Source: Purshia tridentata (taxonomy: Eukaryota; Streptophyta; Magnoliopsida; Rosales; Rosaceae). From it: 64,000 nt of DNA. The translations under genes and the position numbers were made by a program. The stretch covers positions 1-64,000 of the forward strand of contig QANT01005673.1 of NCBI GenBank assembly GCA_003254885.1. The letters are read 5' to 3'. Shown here piece by piece: positions 1 through 11,890 of this stretch. The notes under the pieces were generated by a model, which was given only the letters and a program-made list of their open reading frames with translations, was not told where the DNA came from and did not search any database. The first letter of the stretch is position 1. Each line of letters begins with the position of its first letter.

Positions 1-630
1 AGGAGGTGCTTGACGAAATTTCTCCCTTGAATTAAATAATTCGCACGGGCTCAACTGCAAGAATCCCCACCCAAAAAATAAATAAATAAAAAAGGAGGAA
101 TAAAATTATGTAGACCCAAAAGAAAGTGATTTTTTCATTAAGAATAAACCAAAAACTGACAAGGCAGTAAATCCCAAACATTAAGAAAAATGGTCATTTA
201 TAGAGAGGCCTTTATGTTCCTTCAAGCTAGAGGAGCATCTGAGGCACAGCTTCTTTACAAACCAGTGAATATTTTCCCAAAGCTAAAATTTATACTATTA
301 CTTTCTCATAAACTAGCAAACTAGAGCTGGACTGTGAATAAAGTCCTGAGCTACATAACAAACTGTCTGATGAGAGAATATTACTCTACATTTCATTGTG
401 AAGAACTATATATAGGCTAACAATATAATATTCTTACATAATCAAGGTGGATATGCATTTTAGCGAACTTCCATAGTTACTAAGGTAACAAAACCAGACA
501 TTACTACAAAAATTTACACACACCCCATTCATTACATTGTTTGCCAGCATGACCCAGAACAGAATAGGAATGCAAATAAACAATTCCATCCAGCAGAGTT
601 TTCCAAAGGGAGATTAGAAGTGAACCATAC
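1..630. other. No gene seen; AT-rich flank
   Basis: I see no coding segment with supporting splice signals. The next FANCM exon would be expected here on the minus strand if that gene continued, but no reading frame resembling it was found. Confidence 0.5.
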
Positions 631-1250
631 AGTCTGAACGTCTCTAGTTGGGAGAATTCCAATTGCACAAAGCCTGGTTACAAATGGATGCATCACTTCC
701 AAGAGCTTATTGTCTATCTCAACAGCATCTTGACCCATTGCAACCTAGAAATCTTTCAATAAATTTGTTTCCTCTACAAGAAAACAGTTCTGTAAACAAG
801 AGATTACAACACATACCTCAATCAACTCAATCTCCCTGTTGTGAACATATTTTTTGACATCAGGTTTGTCTTCATCGCGATATTCAAGTGTTGATATACG
901 TAAGTTATCAATAACTTGCTGAACAGTCTGGTGCTTTGCTGTAACATTGCACATAACAAAGAATCTAATTGTTAAATGAAATTTGCTAGAAACCCAGTAA
1001 TAATAGTCACTTACATCCTGGTGTTGCGGTCAAAGCTAAAATTCTCAGTTGCACTTGTGCAGCCATTAACTAAAAATTTAAATATCATTAGTATTATAAA
1101 CACTAACTTTATCCCAAAATAACACACCAAACCAACAATAATAATGATGAAATACCACCTCTCTGAACCAACACATATGGAAAGAATGAACAAACATAAT
1201 TTAGATAGATTGGAAAGAAACAGAACAACAGACCTCACGAACTACAACCA
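631..1250 (-). pseudogene. FANCM: FANCM-type DNA helicase fragment (four exon pieces)
   Basis: Minus-strand exon pieces at about 1248-1234 (VVVRE), 1069-1015 (LMAAQVQLRILALTATPG), 938-817 (starts KHQTVQQVIDNL, ends IELIE) and 744-631 (VAMGQDAVEI to TRDVQT) join in phase through AG acceptors and GT donors. The joined peptide resembles the plant FANCM helicase from the TATPG motif (motif III) into the insert region. FANCM is a DEAH/SF2 helicase that remodels branched DNA and limits crossovers. Here the Walker A and DEAH exons, the second RecA lobe and the C-terminus are all missing. Upstream of VVVRE the sequence changes to a protease-like fragment. The splice sites are intact, so this looks like a captured or duplicated multi-exon genomic piece rather than a processed copy. 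It is not expected to encode a helicase. Confidence 0.75.
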
Positions 1251-1445
1251 GACTTTTCATCAACTTCTTCCTTATGTCTGTCTAAAAGTTTTAGTATCGT
1301 CACATCAATAGATCTATCTATATAGATTTGTTCCCCTTCCCAAAACTCATCCTCATGACGATATGTTATCAATGTAGCTCTTAGATCAATAACATGAGCC
1401 GTTGTTAGGATGTACCCCTCTTATCTAACACTACACCCCACCATG
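1246..1445 (-). pseudogene. Trypsin/Deg-like serine protease fragment, frameshifted
   Basis: Read on the minus strand, the segment gives AWWGVVLDKRG, then after a one-base frame change GYILTTAHVIDLRA, and further on SIDVTILKLLDRHKEEVDE. TTAHVI preceded by GYIL fits the catalytic His block of trypsin-like Deg/HtrA proteases (usually TAAH or TCAHV). IDVTIL fits the catalytic Asp block (usually SDIAIVK). The Ser block is absent. The fragment runs directly into the FANCM piece on the same strand with no recognisable boundary. The assignment is from motif shape only; the exact plant subfamily is not known. Confidence 0.45.
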
Positions 1446-2329
1446 CATTGTCATGGTTATATTATCTTTATTTGTCATTGAAAGCTCTTTCCAACTACAT
1501 ACAACAAAAACAACCACCTTGTTCATTTCCTGATAAAACTCAGTTTCCATACTCCAACAACTTCAATAGTAATAGTTGCACAAGAGGTTTAGAAAAAATA
1601 AAATCAAAATCAATCAAACGTCAAAGAGATTGAAAATGAGATGATACAAAATACTAAAATTTTACTAGTTGAATGAATTAAAACATCTGTAGAAGCCCAG
1701 AGAACCAAAAGTAAAAACACCAATTAGAAAATTTACTTGTATGAGTATCCTCTAAAGAAGTAAAGTAAATTTCATAGACTAATCAATCAATTACAGGAAA
1801 AATAAATTAAGATGGAGTCTGATGCAATGCTACCAACCGCAAAAGTTAGGCTTTTTGAAGATTCCATTAGTGCAGACCCTGTTGGATCATATTCATTTTA
1901 TTAGCTTCGTCCTCATTCGTATTTATTTTAAATCTGAATTGGAGACATGGTGGTAGCACTTGGCTGACATTTTATGAAACACTATAATTTCACATGATCC
2001 TTCCTGGTGCGTTCAGGTATAACTAACTTTTTGTTTTGCAGAGAAATATCTAATATATTTTCTTTTAATAGAACTTATTTGTTATTGCCTTGCTGCTTAT
2101 TTTACACCTTTTTTTGTGTGCAGCATTGACCGTGATCGCATTGAGCTTTTTACAGCAAATCACAAAATTTCGAGTGTAACTTTTGTCTTTCTTCTCTCTA
2201 AAAGTTTTGTAGAATATAAATTAGTTCATGCAATGTGTTCCAAAATTTGTATTTGAGTGGATTACATATGCATTATATCAATATTTGAATTCTTGATTCC
2301 CTTTTTGTTAGTGTGGTGTGGGGGGACCC
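1446..2329. other. AT-rich spacer without recognised gene
   Basis: No reading frame here resembles a known protein. The short open frames lack splice support. It separates the captured-looking gene fragments from the LINE remnant. Confidence 0.45.
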
Positions 2330-2735
2330 CTTGTCCAATAGTTATGGAGAAGTCGTTGCTCTGGTCATGGGAGGGATACTTGCCCTGTATTCTAGAGGCT
2401 AAGGCGTAAGCTAATAAGGATGAGTCCAATGGTGATCTTAATGTTGATCTGCCTGTTGGGAATATGCCTAACAAGCCTGAGTGGATTGTTTCCAAGCAGC
2501 TCTGGAGCCTTCTTCTAAGAAGGCTGTGAATGATCATGTGCTTTCTGGGGTTGATGGTCCTAAGAATTTGCATAGTGAATGGATGTTTGTGGGGACTGAT
2601 CCTAGTAAGGTTAAGGCTGCTGGAAATACTGGGTCAAGGTTTAATTTGATACAGCATGCTGCTAACAATGAGGATGCTAGTCAACAGGGTGTTGTTCCTC
2701 AGCCTATGTTCCTGAGGCTGTGCCTATGGTGATGA
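2330..2735 (+). mobile_element. LINE (non-LTR retrotransposon) ORF1 remnant
   Basis: Plus-strand frames give ESNGDLNVDLPVGNMPNKPEW and then, after a frame change, a stretch with LHSEWMFVGTDPSK and GSRFNLIQHAANNEDA. A W-M-(I/V) segment followed by a basic linker and GSRF plus a small acidic tail is typical of the end of plant LINE ORF1 (DUF4283/zinc-knuckle gag-like proteins). There is no reverse transcriptase downstream, and frame breaks and stops show that it is dead. Family assignment is from memory of the motif, so confidence is moderate. Confidence 0.5.
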
Positions 2736-3402
2736 GGTGCAATGGGCCATGAGTGAGATGATTAACTCTTGTTCTGGCCAATAATAAATGTTTGAAAACA
2801 AATTGAAACTTTTTATTTACTAAAATTGATGGTATGACGGATGATATGTGAATCTAGTCTTTGGAGGCATCATCAGTTCTCACCAAAATTTGGGATAATT
2901 CTTGGTTCCTCAAAATTTACTCTAAATATTATCTAAAATGTTGGATACGGGTTAAGGCCAACTAAAGTTAGCTCCCTATAAAGATTCTCAAAAATAATAG
3001 TATCATCATTGTGACCATTGGTCCACAGTAAAAGGGAAATCAGTCCTCCAATGCTTGTGAAGAAAATAAAATTGATCACATAACTAATATAGAAGTTAGA
3101 ACCCCTATTTTTTTCTTCTGTATCTGTATGGGTTGCAATAAACAGTGCTACAGTAACATAGGACCCAATAATTTTTCCAAAAAAAGTATTGCATATTGAT
3201 AAATGAAAACAATAATACAACTCAGCAATCCACTTTCAATTATTATGAGTAAATACACAAATGAGATGAGGACGGGCAAATCAATCACTAACGGGAGCTG
3301 GACAAGCAAATAGAAGATAAACGCAAAGCACATGTCACATGAAAAGAAGATCTAGACACAAGTGATACTTCCTATACATTAGTCTGAACCAAGCACACCA
3401 TA
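2736..3402. other. 3' flank of the FLOE-type gene
   Basis: Contains the likely 3' UTR of the minus-strand gene that stops at 3403. Small open frames on the minus strand (for example 2933-3333) are hydrophobic, AT-driven and without family resemblance. Confidence 0.4.
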
Positions 3403-6400
3403 CTACCGACCAAACCAAGCTCTAGGTGGCTGGACTTCCCCATCATTCATCAGCTTATCTAGCACCACATTCAGGTCAACTGCCTGGCTGTTGTCTGTCA
3501 GCTTTCGAACCGTCGCCCTAACATGGTCTCTTGGAAAACCCATAGTTGTCACTCTGTCAATCACATCATCAATGGGAACCTTGTTTCCAGTCCCAACTGA
3601 ACCTGAACTACCACCTGCTCCAGAAGTGGTAGGCACTGCATGTGGTAATACCCGAGCAATTGGCAGCTGTGGGTAGCCAGTTCCTCCACTTTGAGGTGTA
3701 GTAAAAGAAGAGAGTTGTTGTGGTTTCATGGAGGAGGTACCACCATCTTGAGGTGATCCGCCGTAATGATATGGTTCACCAAGCCCAGATGGAGGACAAT
3801 AGCCAGAAGAAAACCCTGAACTAGATTTGCTGGATGGCGGCCCATATACATGAGAAGCTGGACCATAATACTGTTGGGAGGGAGGGAGCCCACTGGGCGT
3901 CTGAGAAGCTGGCTGGCGAAGATTGGGGGGATAGTTCTGTGCAGGAACATAAGGAATCTCTTCAGCATGGTGCCCTAATGTAGTCTGGAGTTGAGAGGGA
4001 TTAGAAGGTGCATGCGAAGGGTGTTGTTGAGGCAGCTGGGGAGGAGGCTGAGAATACTGTGGTGGAGTGGTAGGTTGAAATTGTTGATGTGATGGTACGG
4101 TGGGAGGGGGGAGTGGCTGCTGACCTGAAGGGAATTGGTATTGTTGATTTGGAGCTTCTTGAGTCTGACCAGGTGCTGGGAAATAAGGGTCTCGCTGAGG
4201 AACAGGAGGGATCTGGTTCTGAGAAAACTGGTTTGGATGTTGGACTGGAGGTGGTACACTTTGTAGCATAGGTTGGGGAGGAGCATTTGGTGGAGAGACA
4301 GTGGGATGTGAGTGTGGAAGGTTCACAGGGGGAGGAAGTTGTTGGTGAGATTGTTGAGGAGCAGAGGCCGCTGTCTGAGCAGAATCCAACTGCATAGCAT
4401 TCTGAGATTCCAATTGAGGGTCTACCTTGGGATTGGATACCTGTATCTTCCCAAGCTCCAGCTGAGCCTCTACTATTGCTTGCTTATCCTTCAAAACCTG
4501 AACACCTGTTTGCACCTGTGCTTAATGTTGAGAAAAACCAAATGAATGAGAGTGAGTGAAAAAAACAGCGTAAGCATGCACCAAAAAGAAAATGAAGCAT
4601 AAACACATAGGCTAGTACGATAATAAACTTAGATTCAGCTTTCATGCTTTTTTTACGATAATAAACTTAGATTCAGTTTTCATGCTAACTCAACTAAATG
4701 CTTGCTTTCACCTACACAGACAAGTAACCTTACGAACAAGACTTCACTCTACGACATACTTGGATTCATCTTGTATGGGTAAAAATGTTTACAGAGCAAC
4801 ACAATTTAAATCCCAAGATAGATTTTTAAGGTTTTCAGATTTGGGGTAAGCATGTGGGATGTGTAGCTCTGCTTTCACACTCTCTATAGTTCTGGGATCA
4901 CAATGAAACATGCACTCACAGATAGACAAAAGGAGAAAATTAGAGTGCTCCTGCATGCATCACCATACTGCCAATGCTACGTATAAAATTTCCAGATGAA
5001 CACATATGTCATCTGTTTTACTAAAACAACAAATGCAGCCACGACGCTATGCACACACCAAAAGGAAAGAGAAAGAGGCAACATACATCTCTAAGAATAT
5101 TCTCCAACTCTCTCATCTTTCCATCAGCATTCCCATGATTGTTTCCCACAGAAATCTTCAAATCATCCACAGAATTCTCAAGGTAGCAAGTTCTGCTCTC
5201 TAGTTGTGTTAGTCGCGCACTAACACCTTCCAACACATGTAGTACATTATCAACATGCTTCTTCATGGTGCGATCAATCTCTGACAAAATTGTAGCATCA
5301 AGAACATTGCGGTCTCTCTCTAAAATAAATGTTGCAGGATTAATTGAATCCAGAGAACCATAATTCTGTATGAAAAATGGAAAGAGTAGCACCATGTAAA
5401 TGTACTGAAGTAATATTGTGTTTCTCATAAAAAAAAGTAAATGTAATGAAGTAAAGTGCAAGCTCAGATACAGTTATCGATCAGCAATGCCTGACTAAAG
5501 TCCACAAACAGCAGAAAGATTTTCTTGGAAAATCAAGCAAAGTAGGCTACTATAGTGAAAAAGGGAAGGGAGAGGGAAAACCAATAACTATAAGCCCCTA
5601 AGTTTGTTATTTGGTTTGTACCCTTTTCCAATTGTATAAAACTTGGATAAAAGCCCATCATGGTATACATCAATACTTCCAAAAGCATCATCTTCGATCG
5701 ATCTACTCTCAAATAATAAAATAATGAAAACAAAATCATTCAAAACATTATTGTACTAGTTCAGGCACTGCCCTAAGGGAAATTCAGTATAGTCCTAACC
5801 AATTACAGAACATTTAACTTTTTTTCAGTAGAATAGAAATTGTACAATACTGATGACCAGGTGTCCTCTAAAGAACAAAGCAAAAGCCCAAAACCATCAT
5901 CTATGTACACCAAAGCAACTACTAAATATATCCAAGACATCTACAGAATACATTAATAAACAACAGCATGTCATACAAAATTAAAGTCCTGACCAATTAT
6001 AGAACATTTAACTTCAGCTGAAGCCTGGAGAATGTCATACAAAATTTCAATATGCTAATAACAAAAATAATTGTACAAAATTTCACTACACATAGAAATC
6101 AAAAACAAATATTAATTCTCTAAAAATATTAAAAAACTAAAAAGCCACTGAAACTTAGCGACTAATACTTTTTAATTACCAAATGATAAGCCCAACCAAA
6201 GAAATAACTTTATGGATGGAAGAAAGAGAAAGAGTGAGAGTCAGAGAGTCAGAGAGGAGTCAATTACTCTGATAGGAAAGGTAGTGTTGGACTTGGATTC
6301 AGCAGAGTTTGAAGCCCTAGTGGATCCTCCTCCTTCTCCACTTCCAAGATTAGGTGCAGTATTGAAACTCGGGGACTGTGAAGAAACTCTAGTGATGGGA

Positions 6401-6582
6401 CGAATGGGCTGAAAATCATAGTTAGGAAGGATCTCTTCCTTCTTGGAAACCCCATTTCCATGGCCCAACTGATGTTCTTCCTCTTGGGGATGGTTCATCA
6501 GGTCAATGAAGTCTTTGTTCTGCTGCGATGATTGTTGTGACAGATCCATTATCTGCTTGTCCATGTATGACGTTGTATTCAT
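3403..6582 (-). CDS. FLOE2: FLOE2/3-type DUF1421 prion-like protein
   Basis: Three coding exons: 6582-6268, 5365-5087 and 4515-3403, with phase-0 junctions, 568 residues. The start MNTTSYMDKQIMDL is the first ATG in frame; the in-frame codon further upstream is TTG. Residues 1-105 are Asp/Ser/Asn-rich and contain QNKDFIDLMNHPQEEE and EILPNYDFQPIRP. Residues 106-198 form a predicted coiled coil (SEIDRTMKKHVDNVLHVLEG). The third exon opens with VQTGVQVLKDKQ. It continues as a low-complexity Gln/Pro/Ser tract of roughly 280 residues and ends in DUF1421 (VPIDDVIDRVTTMGF to RAWFGR), which has a UBA-like pattern. FLOE proteins form condensates; Arabidopsis FLOE1 senses hydration in seeds. The N-terminus here fits FLOE2/FLOE3 rather than FLOE1. 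Its own hydration role is inference. An untranslated leader exon lies upstream. Confidence 0.9.
4617..4686. repeat. Two-copy tandem repeat in the second FLOE intron
   Basis: A 32-base unit at 4617-4648 recurs at 4655-4686 with one mismatch, separated by a short T-rich spacer (period 38). It lies in the intron between the coiled-coil exon and the QPS-rich exon and looks like a local replication-slippage duplication. Confidence 0.85.
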
Positions 6583-8200
6583 CAGCGTCGTAATCAACAA
6601 AATGTTATTTTTTGTAACCAAAATTTCCAGAGTCCAGTTGCAGCAACCAAATCACTTGGTTATCTATGAAAAATCCAGTAAAGCAACCTAGAAAGAGGAG
6701 AATCATTGTAGTAGTCAATAACAACAAAAAGCAGAGTACAGTTAAATATCTCAAACTGACTAAAACAAATTGGCAGCAGACATGAGGTTATTAAATTCAG
6801 TTCATGTGCATAAGGATTAAATATATGCATTGACATTCATAAAATTACTTACCATGAAATGCAAAAAATAATGATCAGGCAGATAATCATATTATCATAG
6901 CGTTCAATATAAAAGGCAATATCAACTTAACACAAATTCATGGACATGTACCAACTCAAATTTGGATGCGACTTAAATGCCAACCAAAATTAATGGAATT
7001 GACCCCATGAACCTATAAGAAAATTAAGGTACATGAGCAACTCCCTCCCTACTTATTGGCATTCAAATTACTAACTCACCTGCTCCAACTATTAAAATCT
7101 AAGGATGATTGTTTAACCCCTTAAATCCAAAACTCTACTGAAATCCTTAATACAAAAAGCAGTTGACCATAATAGATGAACACACAAAACAACATCAATA
7201 AATTAAGCAAGTGAAAACAAAAATAAATAAACACTAATCATTAACTGAAAGTAACTTTATACATATACATATACATACGCTATAAAATTATACAGTTGGG
7301 GTGAAGTTGAGTGGAAAATTAAGGTATTTTCCAAAGGGTAATATGATATAGACCAGAGTTATTTATAGAATCGGCTTTAGTAAATGCAATAGCGAGCAAC
7401 TTGACCAAGTCACCTACCTCTAGCATACCACACCGCTTGCATTTCTCTGTGCAGTCTCGAGCTCATTATAACATCTTTGGTCCTAGGATATCCTATCAGA
7501 CGCCTTGGATAAAAGACAATGTTCAGACATTAACAAGCAAAGGGTAGGACTCAAAACCTTCCATCAGTGTTCCAGGCTTCTCTAATTTCTTGGAAAACCC
7601 TTCATTAACCCAACTTGGACTATTTCTTATCTAAGTTTTTTTTTTTTTTTTGAAAATTTTTAATAGCTGAATCAATGCCCATAAAGATTACAACTCAAAA
7701 TAGAGTACAATTTCTCGGAAAAGTTTAATTTAAGCTGCCGACTAAAAGAAAAGTCAATAGATAACCAACTTGCAAATTCAACTTAACAATCTCAACAATC
7801 ATCATCCAAAAAAAACCAAAAATTTTAGAAAATTGATAATCAGACTTTCCAACCTATTGAAACCTAAATATACCACTATAAGTAAAAAAACTGTACTTGT
7901 CTGTGAAATTCTCAAAAAATTCAACACTAATTTCATGCATTCAAGTGTTTAAAGGAAATCATCGTCAGCCACCATGAGACCCAATCCATTAAAATCCTAA
8001 ACTCACAATCAAAGTCTCAAACGAACCAAAAACCCCGATTTTAAAGAGCAATAAAAGGAAGCATGAAAATCTCTGAAGAATGGGAAAGAGTTCTTACCCG
8101 TTCTGTGCCGAGTGCAAGAGTCGGAGATGGAGAGCAAGCAAAGAGAAATGCGACAGAGAAATTTGGCGCAACTTCATACACAAGAACTCTGAGACCCAAA
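6583..8200 (-). other. 5' leader of the FLOE-type gene with a long leader intron
   Basis: A GGGTAAGAA-type donor (GT at 8097-8096) and a pyrimidine-rich CTTTCTAG acceptor (AG at 6689-6688) define a leader intron of about 1.4 kb. The leader exon is about 8098-8200 and purine-rich. The second leader segment is 6687-6583. The transcription start was not determined. Long first introns in the 5' UTR are common in plant genes and often raise expression. Confidence 0.6.
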
Positions 8201-8280
8201 TGCCCCTGAAAAAAAATGGAAGTGAAGAACCTTTTATTATATTAAGGGTAAAACAGTAAAACAAATCATCAGTTAAAATT

Positions 8281-8398
8281 AAAAAACAATTAAAAAAAAA
8301 AAAAAAACTTTTACACGTTCAGTTCAATTGATGAGTANAAAAAAACAATTAAAAAAAAAAAAAAAAAACTTTTACACGTTCAGTTCAATTGATGAGTA
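8281..8398. repeat. Duplicated flank around a single N (assembly join)
   Basis: The segment from the A-run through ACACGTTCAGTTCAATTGATG to GTA at 8281-8337 is repeated at 8340-8398 with one N at 8338. The copies differ mainly in poly-A length (16 versus 18). An N sitting exactly between two copies of the same sequence is what is expected when overlapping contig ends are joined without being collapsed. It lies in the spacer between the FLOE and PPR genes, so no coding region is affected. Confidence 0.85.
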
Positions 8399-9419
8399 GT
8401 TGCTACTTGCTAGTCGGTCCTTCTTCTTCTTTCTCCAGAAACTAGTATTTTCCCGCCGCTCCCTTCCAAAACGGTGTTCAATTCCCGGCGGCAGAGAAGA
8501 TGATAGGCTTAAGCTGACCAGGTCCTCCATTTTTCATTTGTCTTGCTCATTCGGTGAGCACTCATTCTTTCTGAATTTGAATTTTTATTTCTTTAAAACA
8601 TTGGTGCTCATTGAGTTGCTGTGTTGAGATATTCACATAGTCACCAGTTAGCTTACTGTGTTTCTGACTTTCTGGAGTTCATGTTTTAATTTTTTTTTTA
8701 GCTTTAAGACTGAATGAAAATAATCTGGTTGTGTTTAGATATTTTTATAAGTTTTTGGTTGTGTTGCTGGTTTTGTTATAATTTGATATGGTTTTGTTCA
8801 AATCAGCAATGTTGGGTTTCTGTTGTACTCAAGTTTTCCCCAAATTACTTGATAAAGATACATGTTTGAAAAATAGGAGAATCTATAATTTTAATCTGTG
8901 TTAATAAACGACAACAAAACACAACCGGCAGATTGGGCGTTAGACTCAACTAAAATGTGGAGAAAACAATAATCATCTTTCTTCGTATCAGTGGCCAGTG
9001 GCCACATCAGAAATTGTGTAACTTGCAGCTGAAATTTTTCTTTTTAAAAGTTTCTTAATCAAAACTTGTTATTTGATTTGTCTTTTCATTTACTTTACTG
9101 ATCAATTTCGTTATGCACACACGCAATTGTACTGACCAATCATATAATGACAGTTAAATTTGTGTATAAATACGGTGATTTGTCTCACAGCTCATGCATA
9201 TGTGGTAACATAAAATTCCCTTTTTAACACTTACCTTACCTCTGATTTTGCAGGTTAAATCTTGTTTTTCTTTATTAATTTAATGAACCCTTGATCTTAA
9301 GAATCAAATTGGGTCTCCTACTAGCCAGCTTTCTCGAGACATGTTGCAAATTTGGGCAAAGCCATGCGATCAGTTCTTGCTCACAATGATCTTACATACA
9401 GCAGATACATTTATAGTGT
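8399..9419 (+). promoter_or_regulatory. 5' leader region of the PPR gene
   Basis: The segment 8399-8553 is pyrimidine-rich and ends in TCG followed by GTGAGCAC, a good donor. A TTTTGCAG acceptor ends at 9253, giving a leader intron of about 700 bases and a second leader exon 9254-9419. The divergent FLOE leader begins near 8200, so 8200-8400 probably serves as a two-way promoter. No TATA box could be assigned with confidence. Confidence 0.45.
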
Positions 9420-11606
9420 ATGCCATCATCCTATTCTCATTTCATCCCAAGGGGACTTTCTATATCTCAAATCCAAAGATTCATACCCAAAAGATGGAAA
9501 GAAGGTACCAAACAATTTGAGAAATCATCTGTGTCATCTATTTTGAAAACAGGTTCAACAGTTGATGATTCTATGATAAATTCTCTTCTTACATCTATCA
9601 AGAATTATGCAAGCGAAGGGCATTTATCAAACGCATTCAAAACCTTATCTCTTATCAAGCTTCGTGCCTCTTCTACTACTTCCTCTGACCTTATCTTACA
9701 TTCAATCTGCTCTCTTATTTTATCTTGCGCCAACCATAAATCATGCCCACAGGGTATGCAACTTCATGCACAGGTTGTCAAATTGGGGCTTGAACGACAC
9801 CCCATTTTGGTTCCCAAGCTGGTCACATTTTACTCAAGCTTTAATCTCCATGTTGAGGCTCATATTATCATTGAGAGTTCTAATATATTGCACCCTCTAG
9901 CTTGGAATTTGCTCATCTCTTCATATGTTAAAAATGAACTTTTAGATGAGGCTCTCTCTACCTACAAACAAATGGTCACTAAGGGTATTAGACCAGATAG
10001 TTTCACTTACCCATCTGTTCTCAAGGCTTGTGGTGAAAAATTGGATTTAGGCTTTGGGAGGGAGGTGCATGAGTCCATCAATGCTAGTTGTCAGGAATGG
10101 AATTTGTTTGTGCATAATTCATTGATCTCTATGTATGGGAGATTTGGGCTTGTGGATGTTGCTCGTGACTTATTTGACAAAATGCCCAAAAGGGATGTAA
10201 TTTCTTGGAATGCAATGATTTCTGGTTATGCTTCCAGGGGCATGTGGACGAAAGCATTCGAGCTGTTTGAAAGCATGCAGATGGAGGGTATTGGTATTAA
10301 TGTCTTAACTTGGAATACCATAGGAGGAGGGTGCTTGAGGACAGGCAATTTGAAGGGTGCACTTGAGTTGCTTTCTCGAATGAGAATTTGTGGTATTCAA
10401 TTGGACTCGGTAGCATTGGTTATTGGTTTGAGTGCTTGTTCCCACATTGGAGTAATTAAGTTAGGGAAAGAAATTCATGGTTTTGCTATTCGTAGTTGTA
10501 GTGATGGGTATGGTAATGTCAAAAATGCATTAATTACAATGTATTCCAGGTGCAAAGACCTTAGGAAAGCCTATACGCTGTTTCAATTGATAGAGAATAG
10601 GAGTATAATTACTTGGAACTCCATGCTATCTGGTTATTGTCGCATGGATCAAGCTGAGGAAGCTTCATCCTTCTTTAGGGAGATGTTGCATTCTGGAATT
10701 GAGCCTAATTTTGTTACGATTGCCAGCATCCTTCCTCTCTGTGCTCGGGTAGCAAATCTTCAACATGGGAAGGAATTCCATTGTTACATTGCAAAATGTG
10801 TTGTGTTTGATGATTATTTGTTACTGTGGAATGCTCTTGTGGACATGTATGCCAGATCAGGCAAAGTTTTAGAAGCTAAAAAAGTGTTTGATTCAATGTC
10901 TTCAAGGGATGAAGTAACTTATACTTCCATGATTGCAGGATATGGAGTGCAGGGTGATGGAAAAGCTGCACTGAAGTTATTTGAAGAGATGAACAAGTTA
11001 CACATCAAACCAGATCATGTAACCATGGTTTCGATTTTATCAGCTTGTAGCCATTCGTGTCTTGTAATCGAAGGCCAAATGCTATTCGAAAAGATGCTCA
11101 ATGTGTATGGTATAACTCCGCATTTGGAGCACTATGCTTGCGTGGTTGATCTCTATGGCAGGGCTGGTCTATTAAACAAAGCAAAGGAGATTATCATACG
11201 GATGCCTTACAGGCCAACTTCTGCAATGTGGGCTACTCTGATTGGAGCTTGTCGGATCCATGGAAATACAGAGATAGGGGAATGGGCAGCTGAGAAGCTG
11301 TTAGAAATGAGACCTGAAAATTCAGGTTACTATGTGTTAATTGCTAACATGTATGCTGCTGCTGGTTGTTGGAACAAGCTAGCGAGCGCGAGGACTTTCA
11401 TGAGGGATTTGGGTGTAAGGAAGCCTCCTGGCTGTGCTTGGGTTGATGTGGGAGATGGATTCTCACTCTTTTTGGTGGGGGACACAAGTAGTCAGCTGAG
11501 ACGTGAAATTTACCTTTTGTTGGATGGACTAACTGCGCTAATGAAAGATGCTGATTATGTAGTCAGTGAGGATTATTGTTTAGGCTATCAAGTTTTTGAG
11601 GAGTAG
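9420..11606 (+). CDS. Pentatricopeptide repeat protein, PLS class with E/E+ end (At1g71490-like)
   Basis: One uninterrupted exon of 728 residues, as is usual for plant PPR genes. The first 60 or so residues are basic and Ser-rich, as in a mitochondrial or plastid presequence. PPR repeats follow from about residue 80 ([65 protein letters not shown]). The C-terminus carries E and E+ type blocks ([41 protein letters not shown]) but no DYW deaminase domain. PLS-E proteins bind organelle RNA and usually take part in C-to-U editing with a deaminase supplied by a partner. The sequence closely follows what I remember of Arabidopsis At1g71490. The RNA target is unknown. The ATG at 9420 gives the longest presequence; another frame from 9352 overlaps it without family resemblance. 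Confidence 0.93.
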   Translation: MPSSYSHFIPRGLSISQIQRFIPKRWKEGTKQFEKSSVSSILKTGSTVDDSMINSLLTSIKNYASEGHLSNAFKTLSLIKLRASSTTSSDLILHSICSLILSCANHKSCPQGMQLHAQVVKLGLERHPILVPKLVTFYSSFNLHVEAHIIIESSNILHPLAWNLLISSYVKNELLDEALSTYKQMVTKGIRPDSFTYPSVLKACGEKLDLGFGREVHESINASCQEWNLFVHNSLISMYGRFGLVDVARDLFDKMPKRDVISWNAMISGYASRGMWTKAFELFESMQMEGIGINVLTWNTIGGGCLRTGNLKGALELLSRMRICGIQLDSVALVIGLSACSHIGVIKLGKEIHGFAIRSCSDGYGNVKNALITMYSRCKDLRKAYTLFQLIENRSIITWNSMLSGYCRMDQAEEASSFFREMLHSGIEPNFVTIASILPLCARVANLQHGKEFHCYIAKCVVFDDYLLLWNALVDMYARSGKVLEAKKVFDSMSSRDEVTYTSMIAGYGVQGDGKAALKLFEEMNKLHIKPDHVTMVSILSACSHSCLVIEGQMLFEKMLNVYGITPHLEHYACVVDLYGRAGLLNKAKEIIIRMPYRPTSAMWATLIGACRIHGNTEIGEWAAEKLLEMRPENSGYYVLIANMYAAAGCWNKLASARTFMRDLGVRKPPGCAWVDVGDGFSLFLVGDTSSQLRREIYLLLDGLTALMKDADYVVSEDYCLGYQVFEE

Positions 11607-11859
11607 AAGAGAAAAAGGAGCTTATACTGAACAAAGGGTTGCTACCATATTTCATGTGATTGATTTCAATTTCTCTGTAGTATTAACTTTTGTAATCTTG
11701 AGAGAAACACTTGAAGAACCTTGATTTATCAATTTTGAAGTGAGAATATTCTGCTAATATGGGACCAAAAAGTGGTTTCATGCCTCATGGAGAATGCTTG
11801 TGAGACTCGAGTCGAACCACTTGACCTCATCTACTGGAGCTTTATACCAGGTGGAATTT

Positions 11860-11890
<31 letters not shown>

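Noticed and set aside
2933-3333. Hydrophobic minus-strand frames resembling membrane proteins
   Set aside because: Phe/Ile-rich composition expected from AT-rich DNA in the 3' flank; no conserved motif.
9352-9546. Open frame overlapping the PPR start in another frame
   Set aside because: It ends within the PPR presequence and has no family resemblance; the frame from 9420 carries all PPR motifs.
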